Part shown: positions 26,909-36,010 of the stretch, in pieces
How the letters are laid out: each line of letters begins with the position of its first letter
Position numbering within the stretch: position 1 is the first letter of the stretch
NCBI GenBank assembly: GCA_021372005.1
Contig: JAJFVC010000026.1
Span: forward strand, 1-64,000
Length of the DNA stretch: 64,000 bases
Direction of reading: 5' to 3'
Source: Planctomycetaceae bacterium
Lineage (GTDB): Bacteria > Planctomycetota > Planctomycetia > Pirellulales > Thermoguttaceae
Translations under genes and position numbers: made by a program
The notes under the pieces: generated by a model
Databases searched by the model: none
The model's input: only the letters and a program-made list of their open reading frames with translations
Told to the model about the DNA's origin: nothing

Positions 26909-28697
26909 GCTTCTTACGTCCCGATCCGCCGCACCGCCGCCCGCCATCGCGCCGAGCGCCGATCTGACTCCGGACCGCGAGGCCGATGTTTTCGCCAAAA
27001 TGCGACATCGCCTGTTGCGAACGCTTTTATGGCAAACGTTTTCCCGCTCGCGATTCCGCGTTTCGCTGGTTGCCTCGCTATGCGCGATCCTTTGGGGCGG
27101 AATGTTTTGGATTTTCCGCGACGGGTTCCTCTTCCTACAGGCGAACATTCAGGAGTCCGAAATCCATACGAACGTCATCGGTGCGGCGTTCGGCGTTTTT
27201 TTCGCCACCCTATTGATCATGATCGTGTTTTCGTCGGGCGTCATTCTATACAGCTTCCTGTTCTGCTCGAAAGAGGCCGCCTTTCTGTTGACGATCCCCG
27301 CCCGCACGCAACGGGTTTTTCTGCATAAATTCCAAGAGGCCGTGGTCCTCAGCAGTTGGGGATTTGTGCTTCTGGGAAGTCCGTCACTGATCGCTTTCGG
27401 TCTGACGTCGCTCGCGCCATGGTACTACTATGTGATGCTGCTGCCCAACGTGTTCGCCTTCGTCTATATCCCCGTCGCGGTCGGAGCCATCGCCTGCCTG
27501 TTGATCGTGCGTTTTTTTCCGAATGGACGCAAGGCCATGCTGTGGGGCGGCGCCGCCGTCTTTATCGCCAGCCTGGTTTGGGCGGTCTGGCAACTGCTGG
27601 ACGGCTTCACAAGCAACTTGCTCACGCCCAACTGGTTTGTCGAAATGCTCGATCGGCTTCACTTCTCCGAACAGCGACTGCTGCCCAGTTGGTGGCTCAG
27701 CTCCAGTCTGTTGGACGCCGTCAATGGAGCCTGGGCCGAAAGCGTTTTGTTCATGACGCTGCTGATTTCCAACGCCTTGTTGCTGCGGCAAGTGTCGCAA
27801 TGGATCGCCAAGCGGACCTACCGCGACGCCTACAGCGGACTGTGCGGACGAACGGGCCGTCGGCGGCGTCGCCCCGGGCGTTTGCGATTCGACAACCTGC
27901 TGTCGGCCGCTCTCGACTTTCTGCCCCCGCCCGCCAAATTGATCCTCATCAAGGATTTGCGGATTTTTCGCCGCGATCCCGTCCAGTGGTCGCAGTTGCT
28001 CATCTTTCTCGGACTTCTGGCGTTCTATTTTCTCAATATCCGACGATTCACTTACAATCCCTATTACGTCGGCTGGGTCAACATGGTCAGCTTTCTGAAT
28101 CTCGCAGTGGTCGGCCTGCTGCTGTCGACGTTCACCACGCGATTCGTCTTCCCCATGATCAGCCTCGAAGGACGCCGGTTCTGGATTCTCGGCCTGTTGC
28201 CGATCCCCCGTGAAACGATCCTTTGGAGTAAATTTCTTTTCGCCGTCGGCGGTTCGATTATTCCATGCTCGCTGTTGGTTCTGCTGAGCGATGTGATGTT
28301 GGACATCTCGCCGTTGGTGTTGGCCAGCCATCAAGTGACCTGCCTGTTGCTGTGTCTCGGACTGTCGGGCATCGCCGTCGGACTCGGCGCGCGGCTGCCC
28401 AATTTCTGCGAACAATCGCCCGCCCGCATCGCCGCCGGATTCGGCGGAACGTTGAACCTATTCATCAGCACGCTCTACATTCTGGCGATCGTACTGTTGA
28501 CGGCCTTACCGGTTCATTTCTACTTGGCAGCCGAAATGACCAGCGTCTGGTCGAACAACGTCATTCCCAGCACGGTCGAATGGTGGGTCAAGCTCTGGCT
28601 GATCGTCGGAACCATCAGCAGCATCCTGTTGGGCGTGCTGGCCACGGTCGTGCCGTTGCGAATCGGCCTGCGAGCCTTCCGACAAATGGAATTTTAG
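26898..28697 (+). CDS. ABC-2-type transporter permease
   Basis: A 599-residue polytopic membrane protein with about 12 hydrophobic segments (for example FRVSLVASLCAILWGGMFWIF, GAAFGVFFATLLIMIVFSSG, LPNVFAFVYIPVAVGAIACLL). An Arg-rich cytoplasmic loop near 300-315 separates two halves, so it may be a fused double permease. The partner ATPase is encoded just upstream with overlapping ends. The substrate is unknown. Confidence 0.85.
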   Translation: MADELLTSRSAAPPPAIAPSADLTPDREADVFAKMRHRLLRTLLWQTFSRSRFRVSLVASLCAILWGGMFWIFRDGFLFLQANIQESEIHTNVIGAAFGVFFATLLIMIVFSSGVILYSFLFCSKEAAFLLTIPARTQRVFLHKFQEAVVLSSWGFVLLGSPSLIAFGLTSLAPWYYYVMLLPNVFAFVYIPVAVGAIACLLIVRFFPNGRKAMLWGGAAVFIASLVWAVWQLLDGFTSNLLTPNWFVEMLDRLHFSEQRLLPSWWLSSSLLDAVNGAWAESVLFMTLLISNALLLRQVSQWIAKRTYRDAYSGLCGRTGRRRRRPGRLRFDNLLSAALDFLPPPAKLILIKDLRIFRRDPVQWSQLLIFLGLLAFYFLNIRRFTYNPYYVGWVNMVSFLNLAVVGLLLSTFTTRFVFPMISLEGRRFWILGLLPIPRETILWSKFLFAVGGSIIPCSLLVLLSDVMLDISPLVLASHQVTCLLLCLGLSGIAVGLGARLPNFCEQSPARIAAGFGGTLNLFISTLYILAIVLLTALPVHFYLAAEMTSVWSNNVIPSTVEWWVKLWLIVGTISSILLGVLATVVPLRIGLRAFRQMEF

Positions 28698-28881
28698 AGC
28701 TGCGGGAAAAAGAAACGATTCGTCCAGCCAACCGATGGATGTCCATTGTTTCTTCATGAACGACAATGCTCGACCAAACCGCTTCCATCGCCCCCCCCTG
28801 GTCTTACAAAACGATTTCCGCCATACTGGTGGTGAATTCTTCAAAAATTCTCATCGCTGAAAAGCGGCAGAGGAGCGACCG

Positions 28882-29430
28882 ATGAAAATCAAAACCCATT
28901 CCACGACGATTTTGACCGTTCGACATCGTGGCGTGGTGGCCATGGGCGGCGACGGCCAGGTGACCGTCAACAACACGATCATGAAGGCCGACGTCAACAA
29001 AATCCGCCGGCTTTTGGACGGTCGCGTCATGACCGGGTTCGCCGGCTCGACGGCCGACGCCTTCGCCCTGTTGGAACGTTTTGACGCCAAGCTGAAGGAC
29101 CACCCGTCGAACGTGCCGAAGGCCGCCACCGAACTGGCCAAGGAATGGCGGACCGATCGCGCACTGCGGCGGCTTGAGGCCATGCTGACGGTCGTCGACG
29201 CGCATCACACGCTGCTGATCACCGGCAACGGCGACGTCGTCCAGCCCAGCGACAGCGTGTTGGGGATCGGCTCCGGCGGCAACTACGCCGTGGCCGCGGC
29301 TCGGGCCCTGATCGCCCACAGCGATCTTTCGGCCGTCGAGATCGTCCGGGCCGCCATGAAAATCGCCGCCGAAATCGACATCTACACGAACGACAACCTG
29401 GTGGTGGAGGAAATGAATTGCGAGACCTGA
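28882..29430 (+). CDS. hslV: ATP-dependent protease peptidase subunit HslV
   Basis: A 182-residue proteasome-like threonine protease. The catalytic N-terminal Thr is most likely Thr8 in HSTTILTVRHRGVV, exposed by removing a short propeptide. The segments GGDGQVTVNNTIMK, GFAGSTADAFALLERF and AIGSGG-like GIGSGGNYAVAAARAL match the family. HslV forms two stacked hexamers degrading unfolded proteins with HslU. AGAGGAG lies 6 nt upstream. The gene overlaps hslU by 13 nt. Confidence 0.95.
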   Translation: MKIKTHSTTILTVRHRGVVAMGGDGQVTVNNTIMKADVNKIRRLLDGRVMTGFAGSTADAFALLERFDAKLKDHPSNVPKAATELAKEWRTDRALRRLEAMLTVVDAHHTLLITGNGDVVQPSDSVLGIGSGGNYAVAAARALIAHSDLSAVEIVRAAMKIAAEIDIYTNDNLVVEEMNCET

Positions 29431-30755
29431 CCCCTCGGCAAATCGTGGAAGAATTGGACCGGCACATCGTCGGTCAGGACGCGGCCAAGCGAGCCGTGGC
29501 CATCGCAATCCGCAATCGCTGGCGCCGCCAACAGCTTGAAGGCGACATGCGTCAGGAAGTCGCACCTAAAAATATCATGATGATCGGGCCGACCGGCGTC
29601 GGAAAGACCGAAATCGCCCGGCGGCTCGCCAAACTGACTGGCGCCCCGTTCATCAAAGTCGAAGCCACCAAATACACCGAGGTGGGCTACTACGGCCGCG
29701 ACGTCGAAAGCATGATCCGCGAGTTGGTCGAAAACGCCATCGGGCTGGTCCGCAGCGAAGAACGCAAAAACGTCGAGCCCGAGGCCCGCCGCCGCGTCAC
29801 GGAGCGGTTGCTCGATCTGCTGGCGCCCGCCCCGCCCTCGTTCGACGCCGCCCCCGACAGTCCCAACGCCCCCGAACGTTACGAGCGCACCCGCGAAAAA
29901 ATGCGGGCCATGCTCGTCTCCGGCGAGATGGACGAACGCCGCGTCGAATTGCAGTTGGAGCAGCGGCCCGTCCCGATGATGCTCACCGGCGCGGGCGTCG
30001 AGCAGATGGACTTCGACTTGCAGGGAATGTTCGAGAAAATCTTGCCCAAAAACACCGTGCGGCGCGAAATGACGGTCGCCCAAGCCCGGTCGGTGCTGTT
30101 CGAGCAGGAATGCAATGCGATGATCAATCAGGAAAAGGTCAACGCGGCGGCCATCGAACTAGCCGAAAACCTCGGCATCATCTTTGTCGACGAGATCGAC
30201 AAAGTCGTGGCCGGCGAACAAACGCACGGCGCCGACGTCTCGCGTCAAGGCGTCCAGCGCGATCTGCTGCCGATCGTCGAGGGCACGACGATCCAAACCC
30301 GCTACGGCTACGTTCGGACCGATCACATTCTGTTCGTCGCGGCCGGCGCGTTTCATCGGGCCAAGCCGAGCGACCTGATGCCCGAGCTCCAGGGCCGCTT
30401 CCCGATCCGCGTCGAGTTGCAGGCGCTGACCAAAGACGACTTCATGCGAATCCTGACCGAGCCAAAGGGTTCGCTGACAAAACAATACGAGGCGCTGCTG
30501 TCCACCGAAGGCGTCGAGCTGGCGTTCGAGCCCGATGCGATCGACGCACTGGCCGAGTTCGCCTACCAGGTGAATCAAACGACGCAAAACATCGGCGCCC
30601 GGCGGCTGTACACGATCATGGAACGGTTGCTCGAAGAGTTGAGTTTCGAAGCCCCGGAAATCCACCGCGGCCGCGTGGCGATCAACGCCGCCTACGTCCG
30701 GCAACGCCTGGCCGAGCTGACCCAGGACGAGGACATGAGCAAGTTCATCCTGTAG
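29418..30755 (+). CDS. hslU: ATP-dependent protease ATPase subunit HslU
   Basis: A 445-residue AAA+ unfoldase. Walker A GPTGVGKT is at residues 57-64, the pore motif GYYGRD near 92-97, Walker B IIFVDEIDK near 255, and the sensor region GAFHRAKPSDLMPELQGRFPIRVEL follows. The C-terminus EDMSKFIL is the tail that docks into HslV. Translation starts at the TTG at 29418, inside the end of hslV, with GGAGG about 8 nt upstream. The stop is only 2 bp from the stop of the convergent cinA-like gene. Confidence 0.96.
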   Translation: MRDLTPRQIVEELDRHIVGQDAAKRAVAIAIRNRWRRQQLEGDMRQEVAPKNIMMIGPTGVGKTEIARRLAKLTGAPFIKVEATKYTEVGYYGRDVESMIRELVENAIGLVRSEERKNVEPEARRRVTERLLDLLAPAPPSFDAAPDSPNAPERYERTREKMRAMLVSGEMDERRVELQLEQRPVPMMLTGAGVEQMDFDLQGMFEKILPKNTVRREMTVAQARSVLFEQECNAMINQEKVNAAAIELAENLGIIFVDEIDKVVAGEQTHGADVSRQGVQRDLLPIVEGTTIQTRYGYVRTDHILFVAAGAFHRAKPSDLMPELQGRFPIRVELQALTKDDFMRILTEPKGSLTKQYEALLSTEGVELAFEPDAIDALAEFAYQVNQTTQNIGARRLYTIMERLLEELSFEAPEIHRGRVAINAAYVRQRLAELTQDEDMSKFIL

Positions 30756-30757
30756 CG

Positions 30758-31939
30758 CTACGCAAGCAGCGTCCGCCGCGCAAGATTGAGCGCGTGCTTG
30801 GCGAGATAAATTTTGGACAGCGCCGGATGCAGGTTGAGCGGAATCTCCTTTCGTCGCACGTCGTCCGCAGTGGCCAACGCGATCACGGCCGACGCGCCGC
30901 CTCCGGAAGCGTCGTGGATCATCGGGCCGATCGCCAACCCAAAATCGGCGTCGAACCGCTCGCGATACTCGGCCGCCAGCGACTCGGCCAGCCCGTCGGT
31001 TTTCGTAAGCACCGCGCCGCCCCGAAACACGTCCTCCACGCCGTCGACCGACGCCAACCATTGGGCCGCCAGCCCGGTCGTCGCGCACTCGACCGTGGCC
31101 AACGTCTTTTGACGTTCCCGCAGCAGCCGGACCACCGCGTGTTGCAGCTCGTCCTCCTCCTCGCCGAACACCAGCGAGCCCAAACACCTCCGGATCGTGG
31201 CGGCGGTGGGCTCGATCGCCGCGAGACATTCCGCCTCGGACCGTCCCTCGGCCGCGATGCGCAGCGTGATCGTCGCCCGACTGGCCGTGATGCCCACGGT
31301 CGGCTGCCGACCGCGCCGGATCAGGTCGGGCAACATCGATTCGATTTGACTTTCGCCGGCGCCGAAGCAATGGATGCGTCGGCGACGAATCACCGTTCGG
31401 CCGTCCCCGACAAAATCGCAGATCCTCGCAGCAACCGACTCGTTCCACATTTCGACCATCTCGGCCGGCACGCCCGACAGACAAATCACCAGACAAGGCG
31501 ACCGACCCGCTCGCGCCGCCTCCAAGTCGATGCCCGGCGCGGTGCCGTTCGGATTGCGGATCACCCGACTGCCCGCCGGAAACATCGCCTGCAATTCGTT
31601 TTGCGGCGGCATCGGACGATTCCGCCTCGCAAACATCGCGCGAATCGACTCCAAGGCGTCCGCATCCAACTGCAACGGCCGGTCGACGGCCCGGGCCAGC
31701 GCCTCGCGGGTCAGGTCGTCGGCCGTCGGCCCCAATCCGCCGGTGGCCACGACCACGTCGGACCGCTCGATCGCAAGTCGAAACGCCTCGACGTTCGGCG
31801 TTAATTCGTCGCCAACCGTGTTATGGTAAAGCGTCCGAACGCCCAGCTCCTCCAAACGTTGGCTGAGCCACTGAGAGTTTGTGTCGAGCAACTGCCCGCT
31901 GGTGATCTCGTCACCGATCGAAATAATTTCTGCGTGCAT
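30758..31939 (-). CDS. CinA-like protein (nicotinamide-nucleotide amidase family), C-terminal site degenerate
   Basis: A 393-residue protein of the CinA family: an N-terminal MoCF-like domain (HAEIISIGDEITSGQLLDTN, VVVATGGLGPTADDLTREAL) with ADP-ribose pyrophosphatase relatives, a middle KH-like part, and a C-terminal PncC-like domain. In that last domain the usual AESCTGG serine motif reads VECATTG near residues 284-289, and the TGIAGP motif reads AIGPMIHDASGG, so NMN amidase activity is doubtful. The ATG at 31939 lies 6 nt after a TACAAT box, suggesting leaderless expression. Confidence 0.85.
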   Translation of the reverse strand: MHAEIISIGDEITSGQLLDTNSQWLSQRLEELGVRTLYHNTVGDELTPNVEAFRLAIERSDVVVATGGLGPTADDLTREALARAVDRPLQLDADALESIRAMFARRNRPMPPQNELQAMFPAGSRVIRNPNGTAPGIDLEAARAGRSPCLVICLSGVPAEMVEMWNESVAARICDFVGDGRTVIRRRRIHCFGAGESQIESMLPDLIRRGRQPTVGITASRATITLRIAAEGRSEAECLAAIEPTAATIRRCLGSLVFGEEEDELQHAVVRLLRERQKTLATVECATTGLAAQWLASVDGVEDVFRGGAVLTKTDGLAESLAAEYRERFDADFGLAIGPMIHDASGGGASAVIALATADDVRRKEIPLNLHPALSKIYLAKHALNLARRTLLA

Positions 31940-31944
31940 AACAG

Positions 31945-31950
31945 ATTGTA
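31945..31950 (-). promoter_or_regulatory. -10 box adjoining the cinA-like start codon
   Basis: The minus strand reads TACAAT ending 5 nt before the ATG at 31939. No good -35 box was found; TTTTGC lies about 17 nt upstream. Confidence 0.4.
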
Positions 31951-32024
31951 AAAAAAGGAGGCTAACCGCAAAACGCTTCCCAGCCAACGCAAACGCGAAC
32001 TTTTGGCGTTCTCGCAAGGATGTG

Positions 32025-34304
32025 CTATTGAGGATTTTGTTTCTTGACGACGATTTCCGCCTGAGCCGACCCAAGCCGACCGTCGCCGTGCGCGTCGACC
32101 GTCGCAAAAAACGTCGCGGCGGCGTCCGGCCACACGACGTCCCACGACGCCTTGCCGTCCGTTCCGACGATCAACAGCGGATTCCAATAGGGCGGCTCCG
32201 TCGAGTTCCTCCGCACCTCCGACATCTCCATCGGAAAAGCAACCATCTTGGTGGCCGACTCCGACGTCGGTGGCTTTTCAGCGCCCGCCGGATTCGACGC
32301 AAACGCCACGACGCGGTCGAGCCGAGCGCCTTGTTGAATGGGATCCATCAAAATCGCACCGACAATCAGGCAGCACGTGGCGGCGCCGATCGTGGCCGCC
32401 CATAGCGACAAGCCCGAAACAATTTGCATCAGTCCCAACATGGCGACCAAAAGCACCAACCCCAGCCCGCCCAGAAAACTGACGATCGTCAAGGTATTCA
32501 ACACCCGCGTGCGACCGGCCTGATATTCCGCCAGGCTTTTTTGGTAATTCTCGCGGATTTGGGTCAAATTGTCGAACATCCGCGGCGGACGACACGCCGC
32601 AGCCGACGCCGGCTGCACGCCCAACAACAGATCCAGCGCCGCAGCGCCCGACACGTCGCCTTGTTTCTTTTCGGACAAAAAGAACGCCGCGCCGCGCAAC
32701 GGTCTTGGACGGCTCACCTCGTCGGTCAGCAAGAAAAAATCCGCCGCCGGCTCAACACGGCGATCGCCCACCGCGATGCCAAGCGCCGCCGCGACCGGTC
32801 TGCCGCGTTCGTTGGTCACCGACACCGTCGCACGGGCCTTCTCGCCGGGGGCATACGATGCCTTCAAGCCAGCCAGACGCACGTCCAGCCGCCCCGCCGG
32901 CCGCCGAAAGACCAACCGTTCGGCCAGCCGCTTCGGCGCACCCGCTTCGTAGCTGAACACGGCCACGCGCACAACCCCGCCGACCGCCGCCGGCAACGCG
33001 ATCGACACCGGATTGGCGCCCGCACGACTCACCAGCGGCTGCTGGCCGACTTGCGTGCCGCCGACATACGCCGCCGCAACCAGCGGCAAACCCGTCCTGA
33101 CGGCCTGCACATTAAACTCCAACGGCTGTCCGGCGGCGAACACGCCGCTGCCGACGACCAACGTCGCCGGAAGATCCGCCACGACCGCCGGCAACGCGGG
33201 CTGATCCGCTACGCCCGCCGGAACACTCACCTTCAACCGATAACGCTTGCCAACCTCCGGAATCATGTTGAACGCCCCCAATCCGTCGATCGTCGTCTGA
33301 ACCGTCGTCGCGGATCCGGGCCGCTTGGCATTCTGGTCGGCGTCGTTCACCACCATGCCCGACAAACGAAGCGGACGACCTCGCGCATCTTGGGCGAAAA
33401 AGTAAACGCGGTTTTCCCGACCGGCGACCAGACCGCCGCCCTCCGGTTGAAACATGACGTTGATTTTTTGAGCGGCGGCTTTTTCCGCCGACTCGGCTTC
33501 GTTCGGTTCCTCGTCGCCCGCGTCGCGCAAGACAAACGGTGCCCGCTGTTCCGGGAATCTGCCGTCGGGACTTCGCGCCACCAGCGCGTAGTCGCCGGCC
33601 GGCCAGCGCAACGCCGCCGAAAATTCCCCGGACGCCACGCCGCGTTGGGTCGTTTGCCGTTGGACCAACTGCGGCATCTGACGACCCTGTGAATCAAGGA
33701 CTTCAAACAACACGTCGCTTTCACGTTCGGCCGTCCACCCGATGCGCGAAAGCGTCAACGAACGGTAGCGAATCGTTTCACCCGGCGCGTAGCATGGTCG
33801 GTCGGTGGTCAAACAGGTGATGCCATCCGGCGGCGCCACGGTTAACGGTAACTCGGCATGTTCGCGGCTTTCGGCATGTTGGGCCGCCACTTTCAGCGTC
33901 ACGTGCGAAGGCAAGTTCAAATCGCCGGGGATCAGCACTCGCAGGCGACCTCGGGTGTCGGCCGACTCGCGGTACGCCTTCAGACGACGGCCGCCGGAGT
34001 CCGACAACACCGCCTCGATTTGCGCCGAAAGCGGCTGCCCGTCGACGGCCGTGACGCTCACGAGATATTCCGCCGCGACGCCCGCATGCAGCGTATCGGG
34101 ACCGGTGACCACCAACCGCACATGTTCGGCCACGATGGCCAGCAGTTGATTGCGATGGTAGAAATATCCCCCCGCCGAGATCAGCACCAACAGCGCGGCG
34201 GCCAATCCGACGGTCCAATGGGCAGCGCGTCCAAACGTCCGGGCCGCAGCCGGCTCGCGTCGGTTAGACACCTGCGTCGGTGGGAGCTCCTGGGGCCGAG
34301 ACAT
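32025..34304 (-). CDS. membrane-anchored MG2-domain (macroglobulin-like) protein
   Basis: A 759-residue protein with an N-terminal transmembrane helix (residues 30-50, VGLAAALLVLISAGGYFY), MG2-type beta domains (DRPCYAPGETIRYRSLTLS, GLKASYAPGEKARATVSVTNERGRPVAAALGIAV), a second hydrophobic zone near 640-700, and a C-terminal domain ending in a VWPDAAATFFATVDAHGDGRLG segment. No thioester motif is present, unlike the 2065-residue protein at 14214. GAGGAGG lies 6 nt before the ATG at 34304. It may act in envelope protein protection or signalling (inference). Confidence 0.78.
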   Translation of the reverse strand: MSRPQELPPTQVSNRREPAAARTFGRAAHWTVGLAAALLVLISAGGYFYHRNQLLAIVAEHVRLVVTGPDTLHAGVAAEYLVSVTAVDGQPLSAQIEAVLSDSGGRRLKAYRESADTRGRLRVLIPGDLNLPSHVTLKVAAQHAESREHAELPLTVAPPDGITCLTTDRPCYAPGETIRYRSLTLSRIGWTAERESDVLFEVLDSQGRQMPQLVQRQTTQRGVASGEFSAALRWPAGDYALVARSPDGRFPEQRAPFVLRDAGDEEPNEAESAEKAAAQKINVMFQPEGGGLVAGRENRVYFFAQDARGRPLRLSGMVVNDADQNAKRPGSATTVQTTIDGLGAFNMIPEVGKRYRLKVSVPAGVADQPALPAVVADLPATLVVGSGVFAAGQPLEFNVQAVRTGLPLVAAAYVGGTQVGQQPLVSRAGANPVSIALPAAVGGVVRVAVFSYEAGAPKRLAERLVFRRPAGRLDVRLAGLKASYAPGEKARATVSVTNERGRPVAAALGIAVGDRRVEPAADFFLLTDEVSRPRPLRGAAFFLSEKKQGDVSGAAALDLLLGVQPASAAACRPPRMFDNLTQIRENYQKSLAEYQAGRTRVLNTLTIVSFLGGLGLVLLVAMLGLMQIVSGLSLWAATIGAATCCLIVGAILMDPIQQGARLDRVVAFASNPAGAEKPPTSESATKMVAFPMEMSEVRRNSTEPPYWNPLLIVGTDGKASWDVVWPDAAATFFATVDAHGDGRLGSAQAEIVVKKQNPQ

Positions 34305-34449
34305 CGCGATCCTCCTCGAAGAAATCGTCGACCGCCGCCTCACAAAGATCACGCTGAGACTGCGTATCCTCGACGACGAGGACGACATTTTCGCAATCCC
34401 TCGAAGATTCGTCAAGCAGCGGAGCGACAAGTCTCGCGATCGATTCCAT
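34264..34449 (-). CDS. possible small acidic protein overlapping the MG2 gene start
   Basis: A 61-residue acidic frame (MESIARLVAPLLDESSRDCENV, ending DAGV) upstream of the MG2-protein gene and overlapping its first 41 nt in another frame. The ribosome site of the MG2 gene lies within it, so it could be a coupled leader. It has no ribosome site of its own and a possible -10 sequence (CAAAAT) coincides with its ATG, so it may be a chance frame. Confidence 0.3.
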   Translation of the reverse strand: MESIARLVAPLLDESSRDCENVVLVVEDTQSQRDLCEAAVDDFFEEDRDVSAPGAPTDAGV

Positions 34450-34823
34450 TTTGCCGCGCAACGTTTTTGGTTCAAGAAATACGCCGCGAGACGAATGTCG
34501 AATTACCGCGCAGAAAGAAAAACACGTTCGCGTCGCCGAAGAATTTTTCGTGGGAAGAAAAATTTTTGTCTCTTTATCGAAAATTGTACTTGCAAAGATT
34601 TCAAAAATGATTACGATCATGGGCAGTTGAGTTTTTCAGTGAAGGAAAATTCAACGACATGGATGTAAACGAACGGCGGCTTGCCTCGACGACAAGTGCG
34701 TCGCCAAGGCGAAGTCAAGCGGTTCGTTGTCTTGTTTCCGCGGCGAAAAGGTTCGACAACCGATCCGGCCCCAGCCCGTCGGATGCCGAATGTTCGCCCA
34801 AATGTTAGTTAGGAGGATGACAG
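34450..34823. other. A/T-rich divergent intergenic region
   Basis: About 370 bp between the MG2-type gene (minus) and the H1-like gene (plus). It is clearly A/T-richer than the genes. A hairpin of AATTTTTC (34542-34549) with GAAAAATT (34557-34564) and a minus-strand TACAAT (34583-34588) are the only signals noticed. Confidence 0.4.
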
Positions 34824-34955
34824 GTGGCCAAGAAGAAGGCAGCCAAGAAGGCCGCGAAGAAGCCGGCCAAGAAAGTCGCCAAGAAGGCAGTGAAGAAGCC
34901 GGCCAAGAAGGCCGCGAAGAAGAAGGTAGCCAAGAAGAAGGCTGCGAAGAAGTAG
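34824..34955 (+). CDS. lysine-rich histone-H1-like protein (43 residues)
   Basis: A 43-residue protein made almost only of Lys, Ala, Val and Pro, with KKAAKKPAKK-type repeats, like the C-terminal tails of eukaryotic histone H1 and the bacterial H1-like DNA-binding proteins. It should bind DNA through charge and compact the nucleoid. It starts with GTG at 34824; a perfect AGGAGG at 34811-34816 with 7-nt spacing makes this start convincing. The repetitive AAG codons leave long spurious frames in the other registers and on the opposite strand. A terminator lies at 35113-35153. Confidence 0.85.
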   Translation: MAKKKAAKKAAKKPAKKVAKKAVKKPAKKAAKKKVAKKKAAKK

Positions 34956-35112
34956 TGTGCCGGGCGGCATCGTCCGTCTGACTCGAAGGACCCGCTCCTC
35001 GTTGCGGCCGCTCTCCAAGGTTTTCCATGGTGGGAGAGCTTTGCAACGGCCAAAAACGCTTGGGGAGCGACTCCAAAACTGCTTCGGATCTTCCCTTTCG
35101 TTACGACGAGAA

Positions 35113-35153
35113 AGAAGCGCTCGGCACGGCTGATCGGGCGCTTCTATTTTTTT
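35113..35153 (+). terminator. intrinsic terminator after the H1-like gene
   Basis: AGAAGCGCTC (35113-35122) pairs with GGGCGCTTCT (35136-35145) through ten bp including one G-U pair, followed by A and seven T residues. It lies 158 nt after the H1-like stop codon and before the convergent rnc gene. Confidence 0.75.
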
Positions 35154-35171
35154 GCGCTTGCAGAAAAAACG

Positions 35172-35921
35172 TCAATCGGATGAATAGGGCGGCGGCTGAT
35201 CGCTCAATTGACACAAGGCGTTTCGCGCCGCCCGCTGCTCGGCTTCCTTTTTGTTCCGCCCCCAGGCGGCTTGATAGCGGCGGCCGTTCACCTCGGCGGC
35301 CATCTTGAAGCACTTGCTGTGGTCGGGCCCCTTTTCATCGAGCAACTGATAGGTCGGCGTCGCACCGTGCTCCCGCTGAGCCAATTGCTGCAACAGCGAT
35401 TTGTAGTTGTTGCCCGTCTCACCCTCCACGGCCGACTCGATTTCGGAGGTGATCGAACGGATGATGAATTGCCGCGACGCCAAGTCGCCGCCGTCCAGAT
35501 AGATCGCGGCCACCAGCGACTCGAACACGTCGGCCAGCAGCGACGACGGAAGGTGCGAATGCGTCGTCATGCCCTTGCCGAGAATCAAAAATTCCTGCAT
35601 CCCGAGCAATTCGCTCATGCGGGCGCATGTCTGACGGCTGACCACAATCGACTTGATGCGCGTCAGATCGCCTTCGAGATATTCGGGGAACTGCCGATAC
35701 AGAAGCTCGCAAACGACCGCGCCGAGAATCGCATCGCCTAGAAACTCCAACCGCTCGTTCGACGCCAAACGATGCTCGGCGCCCGAAGCGTGCGTCAGCG
35801 CCGACAGCAACAATCCCTTGTCATGAAATTCATAACCGATTCGCTGCTGAAGCGTATCAAGCGAGGAGACCTCCGGTTTCTCGGAGGCGTCTGGACAATC
35901 CGACGACATCATGCAGTCCAT
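35172..35921 (-). CDS. rnc: ribonuclease III
   Basis: A protein of about 249 residues that cleaves double-stranded RNA in rRNA and mRNA maturation. The RNase III signature NERLEFLGDAILG is at residues 55-67, with ALTHASG upstream. The double-stranded-RNA-binding domain is in the last 70 residues (NYKSLLQQLAQREHG, AWGRNKKEAEQRAARNAL). Start choice: upstream in-frame codons overlap a promoter (TTGACA...TAAGGT), so the ATG at 35921 (or 35912/35909) is preferred. It follows tsaE by 90 nt on the same strand. Confidence 0.93.
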   Translation of the reverse strand: MDCMMSSDCPDASEKPEVSSLDTLQQRIGYEFHDKGLLLSALTHASGAEHRLASNERLEFLGDAILGAVVCELLYRQFPEYLEGDLTRIKSIVVSRQTCARMSELLGMQEFLILGKGMTTHSHLPSSLLADVFESLVAAIYLDGGDLASRQFIIRSITSEIESAVEGETGNNYKSLLQQLAQREHGATPTYQLLDEKGPDHSKCFKMAAEVNGRRYQAAWGRNKKEAEQRAARNALCQLSDQPPPYSSD

Positions 35922-35958
35922 TACGGTCGAAAAGGAAACCACCACAGCGTCAACCTTA

Positions 35959-35987
35959 ACCTTAACGACCGCAAGAGGTTTTGTCAA
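35959..35987 (-). promoter_or_regulatory. candidate promoter of rnc
   Basis: On the minus strand a perfect TTGACA (35982-35987), a 17-nt spacer and TAAGGT (35959-35964), leaving a leader of about 30 nt before the ATG at 35921. Confidence 0.5.
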
Positions 35988-36010
35988 CCAATGCGAAGCA
36001 GAAGTAAAGC

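Noticed and set aside
34651-35076. Long hydrophobic or Ser/Pro-rich minus-strand frames over the H1-like gene
   Set aside because: They are the antisense reading of AAG-rich repeats (giving Leu/Phe/Ser-rich sequence); the plus-strand gene with a perfect ribosome site explains the region.
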